A stretch of 64,000 nt of DNA from Geosporobacter ferrireducens (GCF_001750685.1 NZ_CP017269.1:1963416-2027415), one strand, 5' to 3'. Positions 1 through 11,835 are shown, numbered from the stretch's first letter. A program made the numbers and translations. The notes: generated by a model not told the origin, from the letters alone.

Positions 1-720
1 CGTTGCAATCAACGGTCCAATATAAGTTACAACAGGGATTAATGCATTTCGAAGGGCATGTTTTGCAATCACCACAAATTCTGATAATCCCTTTGCCCTT
101 GCAGTACGTATATAATCCTGCTGCAACACCTCCAGCATACTAGATCGCGTTAGCCGCGCCACAAAGGATAAAGAATATCCTCCTAGTGCAATGACCGGGC
201 CGATATAGTGCTTAGGTGTTTTTAAACCAAATGATGGAATCCATCCTAGTTTGGCACTAAAAATATAGATGATCAGCGTCCCCATTACAAAGCCCGGAAT
301 GGTAATGCCCAGGGTAGCTATAAACCGCACTACCTGGTCCTGCCATTTGTTTTGTTTTAATGCCGAAACCATACCCATCGGTATGCCCAATCCAACAACC
401 ATTAATACGGCAAATGATCCAACCTTTGCAGATACTGGGAACCCTTCCCGAATTAAGTCATTCACAGTAACCCCTACTTTTTGGAATGAAGGTCCTAAAT
501 CAAGGCGCACAATTCCTCCTAAGTAATCAACATATTGCTTCCATAGCGGCTGGTCGAGCTTATACTTGGCCTCCAAAGCCTTGATAACTGCTACCGGCAA
601 CGCCTTTTCCCTCGTAAAAGGTCCGCCAGGTATCGCGTGCATTAGTAAAAAAGTAATGGTAATAACTAATAATAGCGTAATAATCATCGAAACCATTCTA
701 TTCACAAGAAATCTTCCCAC
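1..720 (-). CDS. ABC transporter permease, DppB/OppB family (partial)
   Basis: Inner-membrane permease subunit of a peptide/nickel-type ABC importer. The visible 240 codons start at a GTG behind an AAAGGAGAG ribosome binding site and run off the window edge, so the C-terminus is missing. The sequence has the N-terminal membrane anchor with the HAIPGGPF segment typical of DppB/OppB, then several hydrophobic segments, and an EAA-type loop (SSMLEVLQQDYIRTARAKG) that in this family contacts the ATPase. Ligand cannot be told. It is read away from the gatA terminator, so it probably begins a separate operon whose other members lie outside the window. Confidence 0.85.
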   Translation of the reverse strand, partial: MGRFLVNRMVSMIITLLLVITITFLLMHAIPGGPFTREKALPVAVIKALEAKYKLDQPLWKQYVDYLGGIVRLDLGPSFQKVGVTVNDLIREGFPVSAKVGSFAVLMVVGLGIPMGMVSALKQNKWQDQVVRFIATLGITIPGFVMGTLIIYIFSAKLGWIPSFGLKTPKHYIGPVIALGGYSLSFVARLTRSSMLEVLQQDYIRTARAKGLSEFVVIAKHALRNALIPVVTYIGPLIAT

Positions 721-1344
721 ACAACTCACTCTCCTTTCTAAAATTTGCAATAAAACCTTACAGCTTAATTAGGCATCCCTCCCAAATCCGTGTCCTTATC
801 AAAATGATAAAGGCATTACTAAAACTTTTTATTTATTGTTAAAAAATTTTAATATTGCCTTTTCAATAAATAAAACAAGACACGCTTTATTTTCTGTCTT
901 ATTTTTCAAAATGTGATTGGTAAATTCTGCTCGTCTGTTCCTAATTATCATAATAGCTGAATTTTCTATACAATTCAACCGATTCAAACGAATCGTAAAT
1001 TTAAATATTTGTAACAAATCACCAAAGCATTGATTACACTTACTTTCAGAAATGGTATCGTTTTCCTTTTTTTCTTTTTTTGCAGGAAACTTTCACATCT
1101 ATTTCATATCTACAATTTAATTCTTATTTATAATTTTATTGAAACATAAAAGATATGTAATATTATAAAACGATATTCATAGGTTATGCAATTGATTTTG
1201 TCCATTTTATTTTTAAGAATCCTTAACAAGTTGACGGTCAAAATGTAAATTTGTCCGTAGTTTAGATACATCCGTTTATACAATGGAGATTTTTTGTGTT
1301 CTTGTTTCATCCATTTCTTTATTTCCTTGTATAATTATACGCAT
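721..1344. other. AT-rich intergenic region, no gene seen
   Basis: About 620 bases between the permease start and the gatA terminator. Short open frames here have no family resemblance and no good ribosome binding sites. The region should hold the promoter of the permease operon; a TTGACC box near 1237 on the minus strand is a weak candidate without a convincing -10. A short TTGAC-G-GTCAA palindrome overlaps it. Confidence 0.4.
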
Positions 1345-1375
1345 AAAAAAATACGCCTTTGCTGACGTATTTTTT
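1345..1375 (-). terminator. Rho-independent terminator after gatA
   Basis: Inverted repeat with arms AAAAAATACG and CGTATTTTTT around a loop of about ten bases, just after the gatA stop. The T-run on the minus strand fits termination of the pcrA-ligA-gatC-gatA transcript. Confidence 0.75.
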
Positions 1376-1388
1376 AATTTTTCTTTTA

Positions 1389-2846
1389 TTATAAAACAGG
1401 TCTTTCTTTATGATAGGCTGTATGCTGCTCCAGGGTATAGGCTACCCGCAGCAGGGTGCTTTCATCAAAATGCTTGCCCATAATCTGCATTCCAATGGGC
1501 ATTCCCTCTATGAAGCCGCAGGGTACAGAAATAGCCGGAATCCCAGCAATGTTAATAGGCACCGTACATACATCAGACATGTACATTTGCAGCGGATCAT
1601 CGGTCTTCTCCCCTAGTCTAAAGGCTGGCGTAGGTGTAGTCGGTGCAATCAGTACATCAAATTTTTCAAAGGCTTTATCAAAATCCTGCTTGATTAAAGT
1701 TCGAACCTGCAATGCTTTTTTATAGTAAGCGTCATAATAACCGGAGCTTAGGGCATACGTTCCCAGCATAATCCGCCGCTTTACTTCCTCTCCGAAACCC
1801 TCACTTCTCGTCTTAACAAATAAATCCGTTAAATTGTCAAAGGATTCGGTACGGTATCCGTAGCGAATTCCATCAAATCGTGCTAAATTGGAACTGCATT
1901 CAGATGAAGCGATGATATAATAGGTTGGCAGTGCATATTGGGTATGGGGTAAAGATACTTCTTCGTATGTCGCACCTAGGGACTTTAAAAGTTCAATAGC
2001 CGCATAAACACTTTTCTTAACCCCTTCCTCAATCCCTTCTCCGAAATATTCTTTTGCGATTCCAATTTTTAATCCCTTTACATCACAGATTAAAGCTTTC
2101 CGATAATCTACAGCCTTTCCTTCCGCTGAAGTAGAATCCATCGAATCATGTCCCGCAATCCCATTGAGCACCAAGGCACAATCTTCTACGTCCTTTGTCA
2201 AAGGGCCGATTTGATCCAAGGAAGAAGCATAGGCAATCAATCCATACCGTGAAACAAGACCATAGGTAGGCTTTAATCCTATGAGCCCGCAAAAAGATGC
2301 AGGCTGCCGGATAGAACCTCCTGTATCGGACCCGAGGGCATAAAATACTTCTCCAGCTGCAACGGCTGCTGCGGAACCTCCGCTAGAGCCTCCCGGCACC
2401 CGCTGGATATCCCATGGATTTTTTGTTTTGCTAAAGGCAGAGTTTTCCGTCGAAGAGCCCATGGCAAACTCATCCATGTTGGTCTTGCCCATCAAAATCG
2501 CCTTCTGCTGATATAGTTTTTCCGTCACCGTTGCATTATAAGGAGGAACAAAGTTTTGCAGTATTTTAGAAGCACAAGTGGTTGGCAGTCCTTCTGTACA
2601 CATGTTATCCTTGAGTGCCATGGGGATTCCTGCCAAATCACTCATTTCCTGGCCTTCACTAAATCGCTTGTCCACTTCCTCCGCCCAGGTTAAAGCACTT
2701 TCCCTGCTGATATGTAAAAAAGCCTTTAGTGTCCCGTCAACTTTGTCGATTCTATCTAAAGCTGCCTCTGTGAGTTCCTTTGAACTGACTTCTTTTTTTC
2801 TAAGCAGATCACGAATCTCATGGGCAGTGCATTGAAGCAAATCCAT
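1389..2846 (-). CDS. gatA: Glutamyl-tRNA(Gln) amidotransferase subunit A
   Basis: Amidase subunit of the GatCAB complex, which converts Glu-tRNA(Gln) to Gln-tRNA(Gln) using ammonia released from glutamine. The 485 residues are full family length. The amidase catalytic triad is visible as Lys79 (MALKDNM), cis-Ser154 (PGGSSGGS) and nucleophile Ser178 (DTGGS). It follows gatC by about 70 bp in the same transcript. GatB, the kinase/tRNA-binding partner that normally comes next, is absent: a terminator follows directly and the next gene is an ABC permease. Confidence 0.97.
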   Translation of the reverse strand: MDLLQCTAHEIRDLLRKKEVSSKELTEAALDRIDKVDGTLKAFLHISRESALTWAEEVDKRFSEGQEMSDLAGIPMALKDNMCTEGLPTTCASKILQNFVPPYNATVTEKLYQQKAILMGKTNMDEFAMGSSTENSAFSKTKNPWDIQRVPGGSSGGSAAAVAAGEVFYALGSDTGGSIRQPASFCGLIGLKPTYGLVSRYGLIAYASSLDQIGPLTKDVEDCALVLNGIAGHDSMDSTSAEGKAVDYRKALICDVKGLKIGIAKEYFGEGIEEGVKKSVYAAIELLKSLGATYEEVSLPHTQYALPTYYIIASSECSSNLARFDGIRYGYRTESFDNLTDLFVKTRSEGFGEEVKRRIMLGTYALSSGYYDAYYKKALQVRTLIKQDFDKAFEKFDVLIAPTTPTPAFRLGEKTDDPLQMYMSDVCTVPINIAGIPAISVPCGFIEGMPIGMQIMGKHFDESTLLRVAYTLEQHTAYHKERPVL

Positions 2847-2915
2847 ACTTTACACTCCTTTACCCCATATTCTCCAAATCCTTCTTCGGAATGGATATAC
2901 ATATCATTTTAATAA

Positions 2916-3203
2916 TTATTCCATTATTTTAGGCACTTTAAAACAGCCTTGCTGCGCATCCGGCGCATTGGCTAATACCTTATCTCTTTCCATGGATGGC
3001 TGAGTGATATCCTCACGCAGAACATTCAATAAAGGCAATACATGATAGGTGGGTTCTATCCCTTCCACATTTACCTCATTTAACTTCTCCACATATCCGA
3101 CGATCGCATTCAGTTTATCTGCAAAATCCTGCTTTTCTTCTTCTGAAAAAGCCAATCGTGCCAAGTTCGCTACTTGCTCAACATCTTTAATACTGATGGT
3201 CAT
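2916..3203 (-). CDS. gatC: Glutamyl-tRNA(Gln) amidotransferase subunit C
   Basis: Small GatC subunit (95 residues) that wraps around GatA and stabilises it. The sequence has the usual N-terminal helix pattern (VANLARLAFSEEE) and the C-terminal LREDI segment. The start is set at the ATG giving MTISIKD because an AGGAGGGG ribosome binding site lies about 5 bases before it. An upstream in-frame ATG at 3221 would place the same Shine-Dalgarno sequence inside the coding region. Confidence 0.95.
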   Translation of the reverse strand: MTISIKDVEQVANLARLAFSEEEKQDFADKLNAIVGYVEKLNEVNVEGIEPTYHVLPLLNVLREDITQPSMERDKVLANAPDAQQGCFKVPKIME

Positions 3204-3307
3204 TTCTACCCCTCCTTGCATGATTATTCATCAAAAAAGTATTTATAGTAGATTATATATCAACCATTCTCCTTTTTCTAGGTCTCCTGGAATTTTTATT
3301 TTATTCT

Positions 3308-5314
<2,007 letters not shown>

Positions 5315-8300
5315 TTACCCTAATAATTTAATCGGTGCAAATCCCAACACCAGCTTTTTAATCCCTGCATTGTCAAAGGCAATGGTGAGCTCTGCCTTTT
5401 CTCCGCTGCCCTTTACAGAAATCACTGTCCCTAGACCGAATTTCTCATGGCGAACCTTGCTTCCAGGCTTAATCTCATTGCTGTCCGTACCTTCCACAGG
5501 CTTCATTTTTGCTTCCATACTGACTCCTCTGTAGATGCCTGCACCAGGAGCCAATATCCGCTCTTGTTTCTTCGCTTCTTCCTTTTTATCCATATCGATA
5601 TAGTCTTCAGCGATCTCATTAATAAACCTGGATATGCTGTTATAGTTCGTTCTACCATAGAGTGTACGTACCAATGCATGGGTTAGAAACAGTATTTCCC
5701 TTGCCCGGGTAATCCCCACATAGCATAAGCGTCTCTCTTCCTCTAAATCATGATCACTGAACATCGCTCTAGAGATAGGAAAAATACCTTCCTCCATTCC
5801 CGCTAAAAATACAATGGGAAATTCCAGTCCCTTAGCACTATGGAGCGTCATCAATACCACAGCATTTTCCTGATCCTCCATTTGATCAATATCCGAAACT
5901 AAGGAAATGGTCCCTAAAAACTCTTCTAAGGTATTTTCTTCTGTGGATTTTTCAAACTCCAACGCCACAGACAGAAATTCCTGAAGGTTTTCTATCCGGG
6001 AATTGGCTTCCATGGTATTTTCTTTCTGCAGTTCTTCAATATATCCTGATTCCTCTAAAACCTTGGATATGAGCTCCGATACACCCATTTCATTCTTTAC
6101 TTCACTAAACTTCATGATTAATGAAGCAAAGCTGTTAAATCCGGCAAGGACCCGTCTCGAAAAATCTCCCAGCTCTTCAGCTTCCAGCATCGCACTAAAG
6201 AGGCTTTCGCCCGTTCGCGCTGCATGCTGCTCCAGCTTCTCTATAGTCTTATCTCCGATCCCCCGCTTTGGCACGTTGATAACCCGTCTTACACTCAGAT
6301 CATCTACAGAGTTCTGAATCAATCGCAGATAAGCAATAATATCCTTGATTTCTTTTCGTGCGTAGAACTTTAAACCACCGAATATTCTGTAGGGAACCCC
6401 TGCCCGCATCAGCATTTCTTCCAGTACCCGGGATTGGGCGTTGGTCCTGTACAATATGGCAAATTCTCCGTAATTACGCCCTTCCGACTCATACATCTCT
6501 TGAATCTGACTTACAATAAATTGACCCTCTTCATGTTCATTCATTGCCTTGTAGTAACGTATGCGGTCTCCTACACGATTAGATGTCCACAGTACTTTAC
6601 TTTTTCTGCCCCGGTTATTTTTAATGACACAGTTTGCAGCATCTAATATATTCTGCGTGGACCGGTAATTTTGCTCCAGCTTAATCACTGCAGCATTGGA
6701 GAAATCATCCTCGAAATTCAGGATATTCCGGATATCGGCCCCCCTCCAACTGTAAATTGAATTATGGACAACAACTCCACCACAAACATATTGTCTAAGA
6801 TGTGGTATAGATAGATCATAGACCATGCCATTATAATCAATAAATTCAACCTCTGCGATAGTATCTTCTACTATTTTCCCATTATCAAATACAGGAATAC
6901 TCATAGTAGGTTTCATATGTGCCAATGGCATATAGTAGTAACTTTTATTCTCCGTTAACCTTGCTTTTTTCACAATATCGAATGCTTCTTCTATTTGTTC
7001 GAGTTTCCTTGCGTAATGAACTGCTTCATCATATTCTACTCGTTCAGTCTCTACGCGCCACGTATTTCTATTTCCATCTCTTACTGGGAATTCTGGTCTA
7101 AATCTTTCCTTCAATTCATCTCCTGTTGTATTCAAACTGATTCTGTGACTATGCCATCCGCTTTCAACACCAGCTTTTCTTCCGCCAAAAGCAGTCACAT
7201 TGATGACTCTTCTTGCAGTTTTCCCTCTGATAACCGCATTGGGTAAATGATGCGGATATTCTTCAAATATAATCAAATCCTCCATTAATCGGACAGCTGC
7301 TTTTTCCGTATCAATCTCCTTGAAAATCTGATCAATATAGTTCTGTGTGATCGCCATATTTCTACCTTTATCATGGAATACAGTGGTAGGTATGCCATAC
7401 TTCACAGAATATAGTTGTTCATAAAAAGCTGCTTCTTCTTTATGAAAGCATGTCTTCAAAATCCACATTTTGTCTGCATGCTCCTGGTTTAATCTTACTG
7501 CCATACCATTAGCTATCTCGCCTTTTCTGCTTCTTACTCCCTGCGTTTGTCCAATTCGATAGCCATATCCTTTTTTATACATTAAATACACATAATAAAC
7601 GCCTACCTGTGGATTTAAACGGGCGAAGCCAATGTGATTAGGTGTTCCTTTGATTTCTTTTCCGCTTTTTGTCTTGATCCTGACAATAACACCTTGATAG
7701 GCCTTGCAGTGTTTCTTTTCAACAGTGCCAGTTAGGATTTCACTTTGTCCTGAAGCACAGATAATCTCAGAATTTGCATCAAGCTCCTCTAAGGGAACTT
7801 CTCCTGTTGGTGTGCTTACTGGCATACCTTCGATCAAACACTGGTCATCATCCCCTACCACACACAAGTTCTTATGCATATTTGCCAGCATATGTACTAA
7901 AGTATACTGAATCTGGTTGGTATCCTGATACTCATCTACCATGATATATTGGAATTTGTGCTGATAGAAGCTGAGCACCTTAGGTTCATTACGAAACAGT
8001 TCTACCGTCTTAAAAATCAGATCATCAAAATCTAATGCATTGTTTTTCTTGAGCTTCTTCTGATACAGCTCATAAATCTCTGCGATTTTACTTAATTGAA
8101 AATCCCCTGCTGCTTCCTTGAGTAACCCATGTGGCGTCAGGATGCGGTCCTTGGCATCACTGATCTTATTTTGCACCATTGCCACAGGAAATAACTCATC
8201 ATTCACATTTAATTCTTTGAGGCAATCCTTTAAGATATTTTGCTGGTCTGCTGCATCGTAAATAACAAAGTCTCTCGTATATCCTATTTTTTCAATATCT

Positions 8301-8584
8301 CTTCGCAGTATTCTCACACAGGCGGAGTGAAAGGTACTGACCCAAATCTCTGTCTGCTGTCCTAAGAGTGCCTCAACACGTTCCTTCATTTCTTTAGCTG
8401 CCTTATTGGTAAAGGTAATGGCCAGTATATTTCCCGGATATACTCCCAACTCTTCTATTAAATAAGCAATACGGTGGGTCAAAACTCTCGTCTTCCCCGA
8501 TCCTGCACCTGCTAGAATCAGTAACGGACCTTCTGTTTTCAGCACTGCTTCCCGCTGTTTATCATTTAAATGATCTAAATTCAT
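5315..8584 (-). CDS. pcrA: UvrD/PcrA-type DNA helicase with an intein
   Basis: Superfamily 1 helicase, 3'-5', used in replication-fork processing and nucleotide excision repair. The precursor is 1089 residues. Removing residues 249-608 leaves a 729-residue helicase, the normal PcrA size. Seen motifs: Walker A GAGSGKT (27-33), motif Ia TFTNKAA, Walker B VDEYQD (216-221), motif III GDDDQ/SIYSWRGA, which is split by the intein between Gln248 and Ser609, and motifs IV-VI including ITRAR near the C-terminus. It heads the pcrA-ligA-gatC-gatA operon and has a LexA box upstream. Confidence 0.97.
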   Translation of the reverse strand: MNLDHLNDKQREAVLKTEGPLLILAGAGSGKTRVLTHRIAYLIEELGVYPGNILAITFTNKAAKEMKERVEALLGQQTEIWVSTFHSACVRILRRDIEKIGYTRDFVIYDAADQQNILKDCLKELNVNDELFPVAMVQNKISDAKDRILTPHGLLKEAAGDFQLSKIAEIYELYQKKLKKNNALDFDDLIFKTVELFRNEPKVLSFYQHKFQYIMVDEYQDTNQIQYTLVHMLANMHKNLCVVGDDDQCLIEGMPVSTPTGEVPLEELDANSEIICASGQSEILTGTVEKKHCKAYQGVIVRIKTKSGKEIKGTPNHIGFARLNPQVGVYYVYLMYKKGYGYRIGQTQGVRSRKGEIANGMAVRLNQEHADKMWILKTCFHKEEAAFYEQLYSVKYGIPTTVFHDKGRNMAITQNYIDQIFKEIDTEKAAVRLMEDLIIFEEYPHHLPNAVIRGKTARRVINVTAFGGRKAGVESGWHSHRISLNTTGDELKERFRPEFPVRDGNRNTWRVETERVEYDEAVHYARKLEQIEEAFDIVKKARLTENKSYYYMPLAHMKPTMSIPVFDNGKIVEDTIAEVEFIDYNGMVYDLSIPHLRQYVCGGVVVHNSIYSWRGADIRNILNFEDDFSNAAVIKLEQNYRSTQNILDAANCVIKNNRGRKSKVLWTSNRVGDRIRYYKAMNEHEEGQFIVSQIQEMYESEGRNYGEFAILYRTNAQSRVLEEMLMRAGVPYRIFGGLKFYARKEIKDIIAYLRLIQNSVDDLSVRRVINVPKRGIGDKTIEKLEQHAARTGESLFSAMLEAEELGDFSRRVLAGFNSFASLIMKFSEVKNEMGVSELISKVLEESGYIEELQKENTMEANSRIENLQEFLSVALEFEKSTEENTLEEFLGTISLVSDIDQMEDQENAVVLMTLHSAKGLEFPIVFLAGMEEGIFPISRAMFSDHDLEEERRLCYVGITRAREILFLTHALVRTLYGRTNYNSISRFINEIAEDYIDMDKKEEAKKQERILAPGAGIYRGVSMEAKMKPVEGTDSNEIKPGSKVRHEKFGLGTVISVKGSGEKAELTIAFDNAGIKKLVLGFAPIKLLG
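6761..7840 (-). other. Intein in PcrA with GIY-YIG-like homing nuclease
   Basis: In-frame 360-residue insertion (precursor residues 249-608) inside helicase motif III. Splicing features are seen: Cys249 at the N-terminal junction, a block B TPNH at 314-317, a C-terminal segment ending VVVHN with penultimate His607 and Asn608, and Ser609 as the +1 nucleophile. The middle holds GVY (328-330), YRIG (342-345), Arg351 and a Glu-rich helix near 383-389 followed by LYSVKYGIPT, which fits a GIY-YIG nuclease fold rather than LAGLIDADG. The nuclease call is by motif only; splicing competence is inferred from the intact junction residues. Confidence 0.9.
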
Positions 8585-8681
8585 GGATAGACTCCTTTCT
8601 ACGCTTTGCTCTCTTATCTATCTTATAGGATTTTGTCCATCCTGACAATAAAATCATACATTTATTAGAACGGGCGTTCTT
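8496..8681. repeat. Dispersed repeat, copy 1 (pcrA 5' end and promoter)
   Basis: This is the parent copy: the first 30 codons of pcrA, its ribosome binding site, promoter and LexA box. It matches 45528-45713 almost base for base, and its non-coding part matches 56285-56385. Confidence 0.85.
8620..8679 (-). promoter_or_regulatory. pcrA promoter with LexA (SOS) box
   Basis: On the minus strand a TTGTCA -35 (8643-8648) and TAAGAT -10 (8620-8625) are separated by 17 bp, with an AGAAAGGAG ribosome binding site before the pcrA ATG. Just upstream of the -35 lies GAACGGGCGTTC (8668-8679), which fits the GAAC-N4-GTTC LexA operator of low-GC Gram-positives. SOS control of this operon is therefore likely. 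Near-copies of this block occur at 45617-45713 and 56285-56385. Confidence 0.75.
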
Positions 8682-8715
8682 TTTATAATCAACTTCTCAC
8701 TATAAATAATACAAA

Positions 8716-8758
8716 TAAAAAATGGGACTAGGAGTCTCCCCCCATGTCCCGTTTTTTT
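8716..8758 (-). terminator. Terminator after the DASS permease operon
   Basis: Stem GGGAC...GTCCC (about 8724-8750) flanked by A- and T-runs on both sides. On the minus strand it is followed by a T-run and lies about 65 bases after the stop of the gene ending at 8823. Confidence 0.65.
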
Positions 8759-8822
8759 ATTAACCTACTCTTGCTCTATATACTAGTATTAGTATTTAAT
8801 GCTAAGCTTAAAAAGAATACCT

Positions 8823-10217
8823 TTATAATATACCTATTAATCTCCACCATGGTATATATATCATAAAAGCAACCATCAAAACAATCATGGTTTGAACAAG
8901 TCCATACCTAAAGACTGTTTTTGTTGTATAATATTCTCCAGCACCTATCATAATAGTAACATGGTGAAAGGGAAGTAAATAATGAATATTTACAATAATA
9001 TAAGCTAATAAAACTAATGGTACTGCCTCCATTTTACCTTTTGTCAACTCTATTAAACCAGGTACGGCTACAGAAAGCGTAGTGATCGAGCTTCCTAAAA
9101 CCATATGGAGTCCCATCACAGTAAGAATTATAATTAACATATATAATGGTGAGTATTCTTTTGGAAAAATATTAACCAGATTACCATAAATTATATGAGC
9201 AATTCCGCTTTCATTAAGCACACTCCCAATGGCATAAGCAACTGTAAGAAATAGTAAAAGATCTATGTTAACGCGCTTTACATCTTTCCATCCTAAAATC
9301 CCACAAACAAACATAGCTAGGGTACCTATAATTGCAACTACAGCAGAATTGATATGATGATAAGTCTCTGTAGCCCAGAGTAGAACCACGACTACCATAA
9401 TCAAAGTAGCTATTTTCTCCTTATCACTCGGCTTCGTTCCCTCCCAGCCTCCTTCTGGCTCTATAAATAAACTTTCTTTAAGGTCTCTTCTAAAAACTAT
9501 GCAAAAACTAATCCCCATTATCAAAGTGGTTAAAAGAGATGGTAATCCCATGTTTACTGCCCACTCTATCCACCCTATTGAAATTCTTCCAAATTCTAGG
9601 GCTGAATTATTTAAAACAATGTCTCCATTAATAAAAAGCATAGATGTAGAAGTGGATGCAACAAATATGCTGTAAAGTAATATCTCCTTTGTTCTGCTAC
9701 TAATATTCATTTGACTGAGAAACTGAGTATATATGCCTGCTATTAAAATCACTCTAGAGAAGGGCTGTGGTATTAAAAAATTAATGATAAAGCTCAGTAT
9801 AAAAGATAAGGCAATCAATTGATAAGGAGTTCTTCCATATCTATTTAAAATTTTCTTCGATATCCGATTTGCAACATTTGAATTGACGATTCCTTGAGAC
9901 AATAAAAAAGAACAAGCAATTACAAAAAAATTCGATGATAATGGAAACCTAAAAATTGTTCTTAAAGTAGAGGAACCTTCGATTAGAAAGGTTCCTAGTA
10001 AGAATAAAGAGGCATAATTTTTCTTAATTACATTAGTTGTCCACCAAGTTATTGTGAGAAGTAAGCACGCCAATAAAAGGCTCTGCCGAATACTCATTTC
10101 TAAAGGCCTTACCAGAACAATCAGTATCGGCACAATAAAAGTATAGGCTATAAGCAAAATGCTATTCGGAATATTGTTTGTAGTTGTTGTTTTTTTCTTG
10201 ATGCCTTTTGTAATCAT
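8823..10217 (-). CDS. DASS/SLC13-family anion permease
   Basis: Polytopic membrane protein of about 464 residues, most like the divalent anion:sodium symporter (SLC13) family that carries di- and tricarboxylates. It has roughly a dozen hydrophobic segments and a GSSITTLSVAVP segment like the SNT-type substrate motif near the C-terminal half. The start is placed at the ATG giving MITKGIK, behind GAGGA; an upstream in-frame TTG at 10244 would overlap the preceding gene by 8 bases. It is co-transcribed with the class I CoA-transferase, so it likely imports the acid that the transferase activates, or a related one. Substrate unknown. Confidence 0.75.
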   Translation of the reverse strand: MITKGIKKKTTTTNNIPNSILLIAYTFIVPILIVLVRPLEMSIRQSLLLACLLLTITWWTTNVIKKNYASLFLLGTFLIEGSSTLRTIFRFPLSSNFFVIACSFLLSQGIVNSNVANRISKKILNRYGRTPYQLIALSFILSFIINFLIPQPFSRVILIAGIYTQFLSQMNISSRTKEILLYSIFVASTSTSMLFINGDIVLNNSALEFGRISIGWIEWAVNMGLPSLLTTLIMGISFCIVFRRDLKESLFIEPEGGWEGTKPSDKEKIATLIMVVVVLLWATETYHHINSAVVAIIGTLAMFVCGILGWKDVKRVNIDLLLFLTVAYAIGSVLNESGIAHIIYGNLVNIFPKEYSPLYMLIIILTVMGLHMVLGSSITTLSVAVPGLIELTKGKMEAVPLVLLAYIIVNIHYLLPFHHVTIMIGAGEYYTTKTVFRYGLVQTMIVLMVAFMIYIPWWRLIGIL

Positions 10218-10236
10218 TTTCTTATCCTCGTTTCCT

Positions 10237-11835
10237 TTATGCAAGTTTCTTAACCTCTAATTCATTAGACGCAATAGTTGACTTAATCATTTGCTGCAGT
10301 CCACCCCACTCATGCTGAAATATTGAGGCATCCATTTCTTTTATCTGATCAGATATTGTTGGCATAAAGTCCATATGCGCTAAAATATCTTTTTGAATGT
10401 CTATACCAGGAGCTACCTCTATTAAAGTCATTTCTCCCTGTTCTAGTTTAAAAACTGCACGTTCTGTGACATATAGTACAGGCTGATGCGTACTTGTTGC
10501 ATATTTACCACTGAAAGTTATCTGTTCTACTTGACTGATAAATTTTCTTTTCGTTCCCTCCTTAATGATGATCAGTTTCCCATTCTCGACCTTCACTTCT
10601 GCACCTGCAGTAAATGTACCACAAAATACTACCTTCCTTGCATTTTGGGATATATTAATAAAACCTCCAGGCCCAGTCAGCCTTTTTCCAAATTTACTTA
10701 CATTAATATTACCATGCCTGTCTGTTTGAGCTAATCCCAGATACGTAATATCTAATCCACCACCATCGTAGAAATCAAACATTGCACCGTGATCAATCAT
10801 TGCTTCGGCATTGTACGAGTTTCCGAAGTTTGGAGGGCTCGCAGGTATTCCACCAAAAGCTCCAGCTTCAGTAGTTAATGTTATTCTATCTGAAATCTTT
10901 TCTTCAGCTGCTATGGCAGCAACGTCCGCAGGTATTCCGAATCCAAGGTTTACAATCATACCCTCTTTTAATTCCATCGCTGAACGTCTCGCAATAATCT
11001 TTCTTTCATCTAAAGGTATTCTCGGAATTGCATTTAGGGGTATCTTGATGTCCCCTGCAAAAGATGGCTCAAAATAAAGACCTTCTGTCTGCCAGCAAGA
11101 TTCTTGTTTTTCTGCGATAACAACATAATCTATCAATACACCTGGTACCTTTACCTGCTTAGGGTGAAGGGTTCCTTCCTTAGCTAAGAACTCAACTTGT
11201 GCGATAACGATGCCTCCTGAATTCTTTGTTGCTTCAGCCACTGCTAATGCTTCATTAATAAAACCTTCTCGATCCATAGTTATATTGCCTTTTTCGTCAG
11301 CAGTGGTTCCTCTTATTAATGCTACATCCACGGGGAATGATTTATAGAATAGCCACTCTTCTCCCTCAATCTCAATCAGTTTCACCAAATCCTCTTTTGT
11401 TACAGAATTCATTTTTCCACCATCTATACGAGGATCAACAAATGTTTGTAATCCGACTTTTGTAATTAAGCCCGGTCTTTTCGCTGCTATTTCTCTCCAA
11501 AGATTTACTATCACCCCTTGGGGTAAACAGTGTGCTTCAATTTTATTGGCTTGAACTAAAGCATTCATTTGTGCAGCTGAACCAATATGTGCCGCTGTCC
11601 ACTTTTTAACTAATCCTTCATGTCCAAAGCGCGTTACACCCCGTTCTTTCCAGTCACCGGTAGCAGACCCTTGCTTAATATTCAGATCCCTAGGAAACCC
11701 TGTTTCTATATACCGCCTTTCAATCGCTTCTGCAATTTCCTCTGGCCATCCGCCTAAACCCATGGCACTTAATGCAACTGTTGCACCATCTTTAACTAAG
11801 GCAGCTGCCTCATCAGCAGTAATAAATTTTGGCAT
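10237..11835 (-). CDS. Acyl-CoA:acetate/propionate CoA-transferase (class I, fused)
   Basis: Class I CoA-transferase with both halves fused (532 residues), like YdiF/Pct-type enzymes. It moves CoA between acyl-CoA and a free short-chain acid through a glutamyl-CoA intermediate. The N-terminal domain has the GLGGWP and GSA regions, and the C-terminal domain carries the catalytic glutamate in LTTEAGAFGG and the FDFYDGGGLDITYLG segment. The start is the ATG giving MPKFITADEA, behind AGAGGTGG; an in-frame GTG at 11844 overlaps that Shine-Dalgarno sequence. A sigma-54 promoter lies 37 bp upstream and the activator gene is divergent, so this operon is probably its closest target. Confidence 0.9.
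   Translation of the reverse strand: MPKFITADEAAALVKDGATVALSAMGLGGWPEEIAEAIERRYIETGFPRDLNIKQGSATGDWKERGVTRFGHEGLVKKWTAAHIGSAAQMNALVQANKIEAHCLPQGVIVNLWREIAAKRPGLITKVGLQTFVDPRIDGGKMNSVTKEDLVKLIEIEGEEWLFYKSFPVDVALIRGTTADEKGNITMDREGFINEALAVAEATKNSGGIVIAQVEFLAKEGTLHPKQVKVPGVLIDYVVIAEKQESCWQTEGLYFEPSFAGDIKIPLNAIPRIPLDERKIIARRSAMELKEGMIVNLGFGIPADVAAIAAEEKISDRITLTTEAGAFGGIPASPPNFGNSYNAEAMIDHGAMFDFYDGGGLDITYLGLAQTDRHGNINVSKFGKRLTGPGGFINISQNARKVVFCGTFTAGAEVKVENGKLIIIKEGTKRKFISQVEQITFSGKYATSTHQPVLYVTERAVFKLEQGEMTLIEVAPGIDIQKDILAHMDFMPTISDQIKEMDASIFQHEWGGLQQMIKSTIASNELEVKKLA

Noticed and set aside
829..1310. Two short minus-strand open frames in the gap after the ABC permease
   Set aside because: Low-complexity AT-rich sequence, no Shine-Dalgarno sequence, no recognisable protein.
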